From NCBI GenBank assembly GCA_020073565.1, contig JAIQEY010000013.1, positions 60,137 through 124,136 of the forward strand: a DNA stretch of 64,000 nucleotides. The letters are read 5' to 3'. The stretch comes from Terriglobia bacterium (GTDB taxonomy: Bacteria > Acidobacteriota > Terriglobia > Terriglobales > Acidobacteriaceae). A program made the translations under genes and the position numbers. Below the pieces are notes generated by a model. That model was given only the letters and a program-made list of their open reading frames with translations. It did not search any database and was not told the origin of the DNA. The stretch's first letter is position 1. Each line of letters opens with the position of its first letter. Of the stretch, positions 17,222 to 24,809 are shown piece by piece.

Positions 17222-18506
17222 TCACTGTGCCTGAGCCGGCGCAGACCCATGTGCGCACGCACGGACGCGATCCAGCAGTAGTTCGCGCTCGCGGCCGTTG
17301 CGCGCGAGCCCGGCCGCGCGCTCGAACTCCCCGCGAGCCTCGTCGAAGCGGCCGAGCTTGAAGAGGAAGTCGCCGCGCACGCTCGGCAAGAGATGGTAGT
17401 TCCGAAGCGCCGGCTCCGACGCCAGACCATCCACCAGTTCGAGCCCCGCGGCCGGACCCACCGTCATCGCCACCGCCACCGCCCGATTCAGTCCCACAAC
17501 CGGTGACGGCATCACCTGGGAAAGCGCCTCATAGAACGTCACAATGCGAGCCCAGTCCGTCTCCGCCGGCGTCCGTGCGCGCGCATGACAGGCAGCAATC
17601 GCGGCCTGCAACGTGTAAGGTCCCAGCGCACTGCCCAGCCCTTCAGCCCGCTCGAGCGCCGCCAGACCACGGCGGATCAGGAGTTGATCCCAGTGCGCGC
17701 GGTTCTGATCGTTGAGCAGGATCGGTTCTCCCGACGGTCCCACGCGAGCCCGCGAGCGCGACGCCTGTATTTCCATCAGCGCCACCAGGCCGTGGACCTC
17801 CGCCTCCCGCGGAGCGAGCCCGGCCAGGATTGCGCCCCAGACGCAGGGCATCCTCACAAAGCGCAGGCCGCATCCAGTCGTCCCCCGCCGTCGCCGCATA
17901 CCCCTCGTTGAAGATAAGGTAGATGACCTCGAGCACCGAAGACAGGCGCGCACCCAGTTCGGGGCCGCGCGGAACATCGAAGGGGACGCGCTTTTCGGCG
18001 AGAGTCCGCTTCGCCCGAACAATGCGCTGGGCGATGGTCGGCTCCGGGGCGAGGAATGCGCGCGCGATCTCCTCGGTCGTCAGACCTCCCAGCAAGCGGA
18101 GCGTGAGCGCAACTCGCGCCTCAGTCGAGAGGACCGGATGACAGGAAATGAACACCAGGCGCAGCAGGTCGTCACCAACATCATCGTCGAGGGTGGTGTC
18201 AAAATCCGGCACAGCCATCTCCTTGGCCTCAAACTCACGTCCGAGTTCCTCGTGCTTGCGTTCGAGCCGCGTGTTCCGTCGGAAGTGGTCGATCGCGCGA
18301 TGCTTGGCCGTAGCCATGAGCCAGGCACCCGGGTTGTCCGGCACGCCCGACTGCGGCCATTGCTCGAGCGCGGCGACCAGAGCATCCTGGGCAAGGTCCT
18401 CGGCCAGGCCGACATCCCGCACCATGCGCATCAGTCCGGCGATGAGCCGCGGCGACTCCATCCTCCAGACTGTGTCGATCGTGCGATGTAGATCGGTCGC
18501 CGTCAT
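17222..18506 (-). pseudogene. ECF sigma factor (ECF42-like), split by a frameshift
   Basis: Two overlapping frames make one protein of about 427 residues. From 18506 the sigma-70 regions 2 and 4 are clear (DVGLAEDLAQDALVAALEQW, then TTEEIARAFLAPEPTIAQRI). At CEDALRLGR the frame moves: the expected continuation ILAGLAPREAEVHGLVALME lies in the next frame, ending at 17222. One extra base in the TT at 17830-17831 (plus strand) explains it. The C-terminal TPR-like extension and two DGPF proteins nearby are typical of the ECF42 group. It may be a real inactivation or a sequence error; the rest of the gene looks intact. Confidence 0.85.
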
Positions 18507-18628
18507 GGCTACCGATCACATCATGCTTCGATCCGTCAGCGCAAGTTGAGCCGATCGGCGGGCGTGAGCCCGCCGCCGAACTCCCGAGCAAAGCCGAAAG
18601 ACCCCGCTCGCCGCCCTGCAGCGTGCTT

Positions 18629-19027
18629 CTACCCAGCTTTCCGCGCTTGTTCGTTGATGTGTTGAGCGAAATCCTCCGGCCCGAATATCTGGCGAATCTC
18701 GGTCTCGCCCTCCCATTCCGGCCAGTATTTCCTGTGAAGCTCCATGAAGCGCACCGCCCCGTCGATGGCCTCCTGCTTTGATTTCAGTTCAAACTGCGCA
18801 TAGCCGCCAACCACCTCCTTGGCCTCAGTGAAAGGTCCATCACTGACGGTCAGTTGCCCCTTCGAAACCCGGACTCGAGTGCTTTGCTCAATTGGCGCAA
18901 GCCCCCCACTCCCGAGCATCGTGCGGTTCTTGACCGCTTCTTCGCTGAGGATCGCAATCGCGTCCATCAGTTCCTTGGGCGGAGGGCCCGGATTCTTGCC
19001 GTGTTTGACCAGCATCATGAATTTCAT
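18629..19027 (-). CDS. YCII-related DGPF-domain protein 1
   Basis: 132 residues. Ferredoxin-like alpha/beta fold of YCII-related proteins, with the hallmark DGPFTEAKEVVGGYAQFE. Start at 19027 (MKFMMLVKHG) fits AAGGAG at 8 bases. DGPF proteins co-occur with ECF42 sigma factors; the sigma gene is downstream on the same strand. Their biochemical role is unknown. Confidence 0.85.
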   Translation of the reverse strand: MKFMMLVKHGKNPGPPPKELMDAIAILSEEAVKNRTMLGSGGLAPIEQSTRVRVSKGQLTVSDGPFTEAKEVVGGYAQFELKSKQEAIDGAVRFMELHRKYWPEWEGETEIRQIFGPEDFAQHINEQARKAG

Positions 19028-19195
19028 CGTCATATCTCCTTATTGATTTTAGATTGTGAGCTGGGCTCGCCAACGGCCTCGACCGTCTGAACCGCCGCTC
19101 TGTTGACACGTCGAACGAAGTTTCGAGAAATCGACACCCTAAAAAACTTTTTTCCCACAAGACAGAGCTTGCGGATAAGCTCTTACTTGCGCGGG

Positions 19196-19322
19196 TGGAA
19201 ACGGCACGACTTCACAGGCTGCCGAAAACTCGCGAACGTGAGCACAACCGTGGAAGAGCGGCCCTTTAGGGCCGCGTCAACTAAAATCAAGGTGGGCTTC
19301 AGCCCCGGTGGTCGTTTTCCCG
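19196..19322 (+). repeat. Family F repeat, copy 1
   Basis: Contains the perfect stem GCGGCCCT / AGGGCCGC and a second stem GGGCTTCAGCCC, flanked by GACTTCACAGG and GGTGGTCGTTTTCCC. Nearly the same sequence recurs at 24272-24401, and inverted at 41437-41539. Confidence 0.8.
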
Positions 19323-19343
19323 CAGCCAGGGTCGGGCGCGCCG

Positions 19344-19769
19344 TCACGAGGCCTTCTGCTTCTCGACCTGCTTGCGCAGTCGTTCCTCTTGCGCCCTAAG
19401 CTCCGGCATGAACTCGGCTCCGAAATCCTCCGCCTCAAAGACCGGGCGAACCTCGACCTCCGTCCCCCCGTCAAACGGAGCGCGCTTGAGCCACTCGATC
19501 GCCTCGGCCATGGACCTCACCTGCCACAGCCAGAAACCCGCGATCAGCTCCTTCGTCTCGGTGAACGGTCCGTCAATCACGGTCCGGCTTGCACCCGAGA
19601 ACTTGACCCGCACCCCTTTCGAACTCGCCTGCAGCCCCTCGGCCGCCAGCATCACGCCCGCCTTCACCAGTTCTTCGTTGAACTTTCCCATCGCGGTCAG
19701 GATCTCCTTGCTCGGGAGAACGCCCGCCTCCGAATCCTTGTTGGCCTTGACGATCACCATGCATCTCAT
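19344..19769 (-). CDS. YCII-related DGPF-domain protein 2
   Basis: 141 residues; a second YCII-like protein with DGPFTETKELIAGFWLWQV and a charged C-terminal helix (RAQEERLRKQVEKQ). Start at 19769 gives GGAG at 8 bases. A paralogue of the neighbouring DGPF protein, from which a family F repeat separates it. Part of the ECF42-like locus. Confidence 0.82.
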   Translation of the reverse strand: MRCMVIVKANKDSEAGVLPSKEILTAMGKFNEELVKAGVMLAAEGLQASSKGVRVKFSGASRTVIDGPFTETKELIAGFWLWQVRSMAEAIEWLKRAPFDGGTEVEVRPVFEAEDFGAEFMPELRAQEERLRKQVEKQKAS

Positions 19770-19833
19770 CTTCATGTCTCCGTATTGTTGAGTGTTGTGG
19801 GCTGGCCCGGGCGATCTCGACCGAACCCAGGTT

Positions 19834-20217
19834 CTAATTAGACGTCGAATCAGGGATAATCAGATCGACAGCCTCGCTATCTTTCTTAGGAAATGTTTGT
19901 TGAGAACCGATAACGCCTTTGTCCCTGTCTGTGAAGGCATTTCGCAACAATACCGCTCCGCCAATGACGAACAGTAGCGGCCAGAAGGATACCAACATCT
20001 GGACGAGACCCTCCAATAGCCGCTGATGATCAAACGAGGCCGCCAGAATGACAGACGACAGTAACCCTAATCCGTCGCAAGGGGTGCAGCGGAGAAGGTG
20101 ACCCAGCTGCGCTGCCGCTCCATCCAGGTTTCCAAACAGGATAAAGAGCCCCGGCCCGACGAGGGCCGATCCCGCGATTGATTTGACGGTCTGGGAGATT
20201 GTGTGCTGCCGTGCCAT
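19834..20217 (-). CDS. Small membrane protein
   Basis: 127 residues with AAGGAGG 5 bases before the ATG. Hydrophobic segments around 15-30 (GSALVGPGLFILFGN), 48-62 (LGLLSSVILAASF) and 72-92 (MLVSFWPLLFVIGGAVLL); C-terminal tail is polar. It is upstream of the DGPF genes on the same strand and may belong to that locus. Family not recognised. Confidence 0.65.
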   Translation of the reverse strand: MARQHTISQTVKSIAGSALVGPGLFILFGNLDGAAAQLGHLLRCTPCDGLGLLSSVILAASFDHQRLLEGLVQMLVSFWPLLFVIGGAVLLRNAFTDRDKGVIGSQQTFPKKDSEAVDLIIPDSTSN

Positions 20218-20335
20218 ATCCGCCTCCTTAGGGCGCTTTCCCCGGCTCTACTTACACGTCGAACGAGTCGCCGTGAGATCGACACGACTACTATTTTTTT
20301 TTGGCGAAGATTATGGACTGCGAAGGTACAAGCTA

Positions 20336-20421
20336 GCCGCGGAGCGGCGCCATTCGTTAGCCCAGCGCGTCAGCGCTGGGTACATGAAGGCCGGAAATTC
20401 GAGTCCCGCAAGGGACGGCAC
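20336..20421 (-). repeat. Family E-like repeat, copy 5
   Basis: Diverged copy of family E: AGCCGCGGAGCGGCG end, inner stem CCCAGCGC / GCGCTGGG, and GTCCCGCAAGGGACGG end. Lies just before rsmG. Confidence 0.6.
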
Positions 20422-20486
20422 GCGCATAAATTGGCGCAATCCAACACCACTGGCTCCCGAGAGATTTACAATCTCACCGACTTCCC

Positions 20487-21215
20487 GTGGACACCGCCCG
20501 CATCGCCGCCCTGCTCGAACCGTTCCTCGACCAGCCGCTCCCCGCACGCGCGCTCGAACAAATATCGATATACATCGATCTATTACTACGCTGGAACGCC
20601 CGCATCAACCTGACCGCCATCCGCGATCCCGAAGAAATCGTAACCCGCCACTTCGGAGAGAGCCTCTTCCTAGCCCGCCACCTGTTCCCAGAAAATGTGG
20701 CGCGGGCATTCCTGCCCGCGAAGGTTATGTCCGAATCGCAAAGTCCGGGTGCCCCACTCATCGCGCAAGTTGCGATGAGTGGGCCGCCGCCGCAAGCGCC
20801 CCGAGTCCTGGACTTGGGCTCCGGCGCCGGATTCCCAGCACTTCCGATAAAGATCCGGTGCCCAAACATCCACCTGACCCTGATCGAATCGAACCACAAG
20901 AAAGCCGCCTTCTTACGCGAAACAGCCCGATCTCTTACATTGACGAACGTAAATATAATCACCGAACGCGCAGAGACTCTCGTGAGCAAGGGCCCGCCCC
21001 AAGCCGACGTAGTCACCCTGCGAGCAGTAGAGCGCTTCGACACCGCTCTCCCCCTGGCGATCAAGTTCCTGGCCCCGGCCGCCCGCATAGCTCTTCTAAT
21101 AGGTTCCAGCCGGTTTCCCACCCTCCACAACCTGGCCCTGACCATAGATTGGCAGCATCCAATAAGTATCCCAAGGTCACATTCAAGAATACTGGCAATC
21201 GGGTTATGTCAATAA
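20487..21215 (+). CDS. rsmG: 16S rRNA (guanine-527-N7) methyltransferase RsmG
   Basis: Methylates G527 of 16S rRNA using SAM. 242 residues from a GTG start. The family features are present: LLRWNARINLTAIRDPEEIVTRHF near the N-terminus, SAM-binding LDLGSGAGFPALP (about 108-120), and VDVVTLRAVERF-like motif IV. Between HLFPE (69) and PRVLDLG (105) there are about 35 extra residues encoded by a complete B-A repeat unit. This is in frame and lies just before the SAM-binding strand. Upstream of parAB as in many bacteria. Whether the protein tolerates the insert is unknown. Confidence 0.92.
   Translation: MDTARIAALLEPFLDQPLPARALEQISIYIDLLLRWNARINLTAIRDPEEIVTRHFGESLFLARHLFPENVARAFLPAKVMSESQSPGAPLIAQVAMSGPPPQAPRVLDLGSGAGFPALPIKIRCPNIHLTLIESNHKKAAFLRETARSLTLTNVNIITERAETLVSKGPPQADVVTLRAVERFDTALPLAIKFLAPAARIALLIGSSRFPTLHNLALTIDWQHPISIPRSHSRILAIGLCQ
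20697..20783 (+). repeat. Composite B-A repeat inside rsmG, copy 3
   Basis: Family B palindrome (20697-20720) and family A palindrome (20753-20783), same order as the intergenic copies. Codes in frame for the segment from [10 protein letters not shown] to IAQVAMSG. Confidence 0.92.
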
Positions 21216-21255
21216 AATCAACGACTTAATAAGATATTTCAAGTCAAAGTCTGAG

Positions 21256-21271
21256 TGTTCCACGTGGAACA
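21256..21271. promoter_or_regulatory. parS site 1
   Basis: TGTTCCACGTGGAACA, a perfect palindrome differing from the consensus TGTTTCACGTGAAACA by one symmetric base pair. Binding site for ParB. Confidence 0.9.
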
Positions 21272-21317
21272 CTTCGCAGTTTTCGCACATAACCTACCCA
21301 TCCCGGAACATGAGTAG

Positions 21318-21333
21318 TGTTCCACGTGAAACA
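21318..21333. promoter_or_regulatory. parS site 2
   Basis: TGTTCCACGTGAAACA, one mismatch to the consensus parS. It lies 62 bases from site 1 in the parA leader. Confidence 0.92.
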
Positions 21334-21363
21334 CTTTCAACTCCGGCGTGGCAATGTGGCGAG

Positions 21364-21379
21364 TGGTCCACGTGGACAT
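21364..21379. promoter_or_regulatory. parS-like site 3 (degenerate)
   Basis: TGGTCCACGTGGACAT keeps the central CACGTG and partial symmetry but differs at outer positions. It may be weak. Confidence 0.55.
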
Positions 21380-21465
21380 TCGAGTCGCCTTGCACCAAAC
21401 TAGGGCGTTGCTTTCACAGACTCATTCGAACTATTCTGGCCCGCAAACCTCTTCCAGGAAAAAAT

Positions 21466-22281
21466 ATGGGACGTGTCATCGCGGTTGCCAACCAGAAGGG
21501 TGGCGTCGGCAAGACTACGACCGCCATCAACCTAGCCGCTTCCCTCGCGGCGGCAGAGGTCAACACACTGATCGTCGATTGCGATCCGCAATCGAATACC
21601 ACCAGCGGCCTCGGACTGGCGAAGGACCCCGAGCGCATCAGCACGTATGACGTGCTGATGGGCGTAGCCTCAGCCGAGGAGGCGCTTCAGCTCACGACCC
21701 TTGAACAGCTGTGGCTGATCCCCTCCCACAAGAATCTGATCGGCGCCAACCTGGAGCTAGTGGATGTGGAGCGTCGTGAGTTTCGGCTGCGGGACGCACT
21801 CGCACCTTTGCGCGACCGGTTTCGGTTCATCGTGCTGGACTGCCCACCCGCGCTGGACCTGCTCACGCTGAACGCGCTGGTGGCTGCGGATGGAGTGCTC
21901 ATTCCCATGCAGGCGGAATACTTCGCGCTCGAAGGCGTGTCCGAGCTGCTCGACACGGTGGAGCGCATTAGGGTTGGATTGAACTCAACGTTGGTGGTTG
22001 AAGCCGTGGTGCTGACCATGTTTGACGACCGCACCAACCTGGCTCAGCAGGTGGCGGAGGAACTCAAGAAATACTTTGGGGAGAAGATGTGTTCGACCAC
22101 GATCCCGCGGAACATCCGGCTGGCGGAGGCTCCGAGCCATGGGAAGCCGGCGCTGGTGTATGACGTGCGGTCGCGCGGAGCGGAGAGCTACATCCGGCTG
22201 GCCAAGGAGATCCTGGACCGGCTGGGCGCAGCGGTGACTCCCGGCGCGCCGGCGGCGCCGGATTCGGGGGAGGCAGCTTAA
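21466..22281 (+). CDS. parA: Chromosome partitioning ATPase ParA (Soj)
   Basis: Walker-type ATPase that moves ParB-parS complexes. 271 residues from the ATG at 21466 (AGGA upstream). Deviant Walker A KGGVGKTT at residues 11-18, Walker A' VDCDPQSN, and Walker B VLDCPPALDLLT. The frame stays open upstream through the parS region, but those residues are not conserved. No long N-terminal extension, so it is the chromosomal Soj type. parB follows after ~130 bases. Confidence 0.95.
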   Translation: MGRVIAVANQKGGVGKTTTAINLAASLAAAEVNTLIVDCDPQSNTTSGLGLAKDPERISTYDVLMGVASAEEALQLTTLEQLWLIPSHKNLIGANLELVDVERREFRLRDALAPLRDRFRFIVLDCPPALDLLTLNALVAADGVLIPMQAEYFALEGVSELLDTVERIRVGLNSTLVVEAVVLTMFDDRTNLAQQVAEELKKYFGEKMCSTTIPRNIRLAEAPSHGKPALVYDVRSRGAESYIRLAKEILDRLGAAVTPGAPAAPDSGEAA

Positions 22282-22330
22282 ATCTATTATCATAAATATT
22301 TATATGTATCGATATATTCGAATCTTTACC
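22282..22330. other. AT-rich stretch between parA and parB
   Basis: About 50 bases of mostly A and T (aaatctattatcataaata onward), unusual in this G+C-rich window. A candidate duplex-unwinding element or parB promoter. Confidence 0.35.
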
Positions 22331-22361
22331 ACAGAGGTCACAGAGGAGCACAGAGGGACCT
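22326..22361 (+). repeat. ACCACAGAGG-type repeat
   Basis: Short direct-repeat motif (accacagaggtcacagagga and on). Similar copies at 39428-39462 and, diverged, near 38648-38682. Confidence 0.6.
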
Positions 22362-22408
22362 GGAGCTGAAGATCGTTTGGCGAATATGGAAGGAATGGGG
22401 AGAGGCTG

Positions 22409-23473
22409 ATGCAGAGCACGTCGAATGCGGCGGAGAAATCGGGAGTGGAGAAGATGGCTGAGAAATTGGCGGAGAAGCGGCGGGCTTTGGGACGGGGGCT
22501 GGAGTCTTTGCTGCCTGGGCCTCGAGTGGTTGCCGACAGCGATCCCACTCATTCGCAAAGTGCGCGAATGAGTGGGGCACCCTCGGTGGTTGAGGGTTCC
22601 GGCGACGGCGAGGCGGCGCTGGTGGATTTGCAGGCGGTGGCTGCGGGGCGGACTGCGGATGGGGCGCAGGTGTTTCTGCTGGCAATTGATTTGATCGATC
22701 ACAATCCTTACCAGACGCGGCAGGAGTTCGAACCGGAACTGCTGCAGGAACTGGCGGATTCGATCCGGGTGCAAGGCGTGTTGCAGCCGATCGTGGTGCG
22801 TCCTGGGAAGGAGGGGCGGTTCATCCTGATCCTGGGCGAGCGCCGCCTGCGCGCGTCGAAGATGGCCGACAAGACGGCGATCCCGGTGATCGTGAAGCGC
22901 GTGTCGGAGCAGCAGGCCGCGGAAATGACGCTGGTCGAGAACCTGCAGCGCGAGGACCTGCACTGCCTGGAGCAGGCCGAGGCCTTCGCGAACCTGAGCA
23001 CAGAATTCAAACTCACGCAGGAAGAAATTGGCAAACGGGTGGGAGCGTCGCGCGAGACGGTTTCGAATTACATGCGCCTGCTGAAGCTGCCGGTGGACGT
23101 GGAAACGGCGCTGCGGCGGGGAGACCTGACGTACAGCCATGCGCGGGCGTTGCTCGGGTTGCATGACGAGACCCAGGTCTCGAAAGTGGCGCAGATGGCG
23201 ATCAAGCGGAAGATGTCGGTCGTGGCGCTGGAAGATCTGGTGCAGGACGTGAACCTCCCGCTGGAGAAGCGGGACGAACCGAAGCATGGTGGGGCGCGCT
23301 GGGTCGATCCGAATGTGCGGGCAGCGCAACGGTCGCTGGAGACCATTCTCGGGATGAAGGTGCGGATCCGGGACCGGAGAGGCAAGGGAAAGATCATAAT
23401 CGAGTATGGGACGCTGGAGGATTTCGATCGGGTGGTGCGGATGCTGAAGGGGAAGGTGCCGGGCAGCGCCTAG
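22409..23473 (+). CDS. parB: Chromosome partitioning protein ParB (Spo0J)
   Basis: Binds parS and, as a CTPase, spreads on DNA as a clamp. 354 residues. N-terminal ParA-contact motif RRALGRGLESLLPG (about 25-38); ParB/Srx domain with NPYQTRQEF, GERRLRAS (143-150) and VENLQREDLH; central helix-turn-helix (LTQEEIGKRVGASRETVSNYMR); C-terminal dimerisation part. The linker after the N-terminal motif carries about 15 residues (DPTHSQSARMSGAPS) encoded by a family A palindrome. ATG at 22409 has GGGGAG upstream; 22454 is an alternative. Confidence 0.94.
   Translation: MQSTSNAAEKSGVEKMAEKLAEKRRALGRGLESLLPGPRVVADSDPTHSQSARMSGAPSVVEGSGDGEAALVDLQAVAAGRTADGAQVFLLAIDLIDHNPYQTRQEFEPELLQELADSIRVQGVLQPIVVRPGKEGRFILILGERRLRASKMADKTAIPVIVKRVSEQQAAEMTLVENLQREDLHCLEQAEAFANLSTEFKLTQEEIGKRVGASRETVSNYMRLLKLPVDVETALRRGDLTYSHARALLGLHDETQVSKVAQMAIKRKMSVVALEDLVQDVNLPLEKRDEPKHGGARWVDPNVRAAQRSLETILGMKVRIRDRRGKGKIIIEYGTLEDFDRVVRMLKGKVPGSA
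22544..22576 (+). repeat. Family A palindrome inside parB, copy 4
   Basis: CCCACTCATTCGC / GCGAATGAGTGGG with a 7-base loop. In frame, in the linker between the ParA-contact motif and the ParB domain. Confidence 0.92.
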
Positions 23474-23531
23474 CTCCTACCGTGGCGGGGGCCGATTTGA
23501 CACATAATCCGTGGACACGTATACTGTGTTC

Positions 23532-23753
23532 ATGAACCTCACGCTTTCACTCGACGAGCAGCTGGTGGCGCGGGCCCGAAAGCGGGCCGACGCCCTGGGC
23601 AAGAGTCTCAATCAGCTGATTCGCGACCACCTGCAAAAGCTGGCGGGCGGCGATGATCCCGAGGAGAGCATCGCGGAATTCCGTCGTCTTTCCGGGCAGG
23701 GCCACTCGCGCGGCTGGCGTTTCAATCGCGACGAGATCCATGAGCGCTCGTAG
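23532..23753 (+). CDS. VapB-like antitoxin
   Basis: 73 residues. N-terminal MNLTLSLDEQLVARARKRADALGKS looks like a ribbon-helix-helix DNA-binding domain of CopG/DUF6364 type; the C-terminal part (SIAEFRRLSGQG, WRFNRDEIHE) would wrap the toxin. It overlaps the PIN toxin gene by 14 bases, a typical antitoxin-first order. A GTG 21 bases upstream also gives an open frame. Confidence 0.8.
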   Translation: MNLTLSLDEQLVARARKRADALGKSLNQLIRDHLQKLAGGDDPEESIAEFRRLSGQGHSRGWRFNRDEIHERS

Positions 23754-24153
23754 TTTCTTCGATACCAATATCCTGGTCTATGCCGACGACAAGGCTTCGC
23801 CGGCGAAGCAGCGCCGCGCGATCGAATTGGTGGCCGAGCACCGGCGGGCCGGGACGGGGGTCGTGTCGTTGCAGGTGCTGCAGGAGTATTTTGTCACCGT
23901 CACCCGAAAGCTGGCCGTGGATGCACGCCTGGCGCGCCGCAAAGTCGAACTGCTCGCCGAGTTCGATGTGGCCGCGCCCGAGGTAGCCGACATCCTCGCT
24001 GCCATTGATCTCCACCGTCTGCATGGCTTTTCTTTTTGGGACGCCCTCATCCTGCGCTCTGCCAAGCAGGCGGGCTGCCGCGTGCTGTTGTCGGAGGACT
24101 TTCAAGGGCAGCGGGAAGTGGACGGAGTTCGGGTGGTGAACCCGTTCGCGTAG
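23740..24153 (+). CDS. VapC-like PIN-domain toxin
   Basis: 137 residues. PIN RNase fold with the acidic residues in place: FFDTNILVYADD at the N-terminus, VLQEYFVTV with Glu, FSFWDALILRSA and VLLSEDFQ. Probably an Mg-dependent ribonuclease acting on tRNA or other RNA when freed from the antitoxin. The ATG at 23740 overlaps the antitoxin stop. A parB fragment follows, so the pair may have inserted next to parB. Confidence 0.87.
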   Translation: MSARSFFDTNILVYADDKASPAKQRRAIELVAEHRRAGTGVVSLQVLQEYFVTVTRKLAVDARLARRKVELLAEFDVAAPEVADILAAIDLHRLHGFSFWDALILRSAKQAGCRVLLSEDFQGQREVDGVRVVNPFA

Positions 24154-24204
24154 GGACCACGGGATTTCTCCCGCGGATGTGCGCTTGGGGGAAAGGAATG
24201 CGCC

Positions 24205-24274
24205 GGGGCGCGCTGAGTGGATCCGAATGTGCAGGCGGCGCAGCCGTCGCTCGAGACCATCCGTGCTGGGAAGG
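24205..24274 (+). pseudogene. Remnant copy of a parB 3' segment
   Basis: About 70 bases (starting ggggcgcgctgagtggatcc) match parB 23291-23360 at roughly four of five positions (both contain ATCCGAATGTGC, GCGGCGCA/GCAGCGCA, TCGAGACCAT/TGGAGACCAT). It has no open frame of note and runs straight into a family F repeat. Confidence 0.8.
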
Positions 24275-24401
24275 GCACGGCTTCACAGGTTGCGGAAAAA
24301 CACACGAACGTGAGGACGACCGTGGAAGAGCGGCCCTTTAGGGCCGCGTAAGCTCTCTAAAATCAAGGTGGGGCTTCAGCCCCGGTGGTCGTTTTCCCTC
24401 G
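24272..24401 (+). repeat. Family F repeat, copy 2
   Basis: Closely matches copy 1: GGCTTCACAGG, GTGGAAGAGCGGCCC, stem GCGGCCCT / AGGGCCGC, GGGGCTTCAGCCCC and GGTGGTCGTTTTCCC. Confidence 0.85.
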
Positions 24402-24575
24402 GCCCATTGCATTTTTCCGCAGTCTCTTCAGCCGTGCCGCCCGGAGCCAATAAATACGCGGGCTTTAGCCGCTGAGGGCCGCGGTCCTCAACCTCGTAAT
24501 CCGCCTGTGAAAAGAAAACGTACTATACTAGGCGAAGAAGAAGCGTATGATTCGCATCCTCGGAGAGGCCCCAGT

Positions 24576-24788
24576 ATGGCAGACCGGCAGCAGTTCGCTC
24601 GAACCGTAGAACCAGATCCAGAATTGAAGAAGATACTCGACGCCTCGCGGAACACTCCCGTTACGGAAGAAGAACTACACGAGCAACGCATAAGCTTTGC
24701 GTTCGGCAACGCTCCACGGGCTTCCGAGGCATCCATCACCAAGGACAGCGTCCGACTGGCCGCGCAGAAAATCAGGCTGCTGCCATAG
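24576..24788 (+). CDS. Small hypothetical protein upstream of fic (possible antitoxin)
   Basis: 70 residues from the ATG at 24576 (GGAGAGG upstream). Helical, with EEELHEQRISFAFGNAP near the middle and KDSVRLAAQK at the end. It lies 21 bases before a Fic-family gene, the position of Fic antitoxins, but I cannot see the S/T-xxx-E-G/N inhibition motif with certainty, so the antitoxin role is inference from context. Confidence 0.6.
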   Translation: MADRQQFARTVEPDPELKKILDASRNTPVTEEELHEQRISFAFGNAPRASEASITKDSVRLAAQKIRLLP

Positions 24789-24809
24789 TCGCAGCAGTTT
24801 TTCCAGTTT

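Larger units (their letters stand above)
21216..21465. other. Putative origin region (oriC) between rsmG and parA
   Basis: On the + strand C exceeds G to the left and G exceeds C to the right. The 60-base line from 20521 has 24 C and 11 G; the line from 22441 has 7 C and 31 G; lines in parA are near parity. A C-to-G change in this direction marks an origin with forks leaving both ways. Three parS-like sites lie here. No clear DnaA-box cluster is seen, so the exact site is not fixed. Confidence 0.55.

Noticed and set aside
17222..18022. Second, separate gene on the minus strand
   Set aside because: It is the C-terminal half of the frameshifted ECF sigma factor, not an independent gene.
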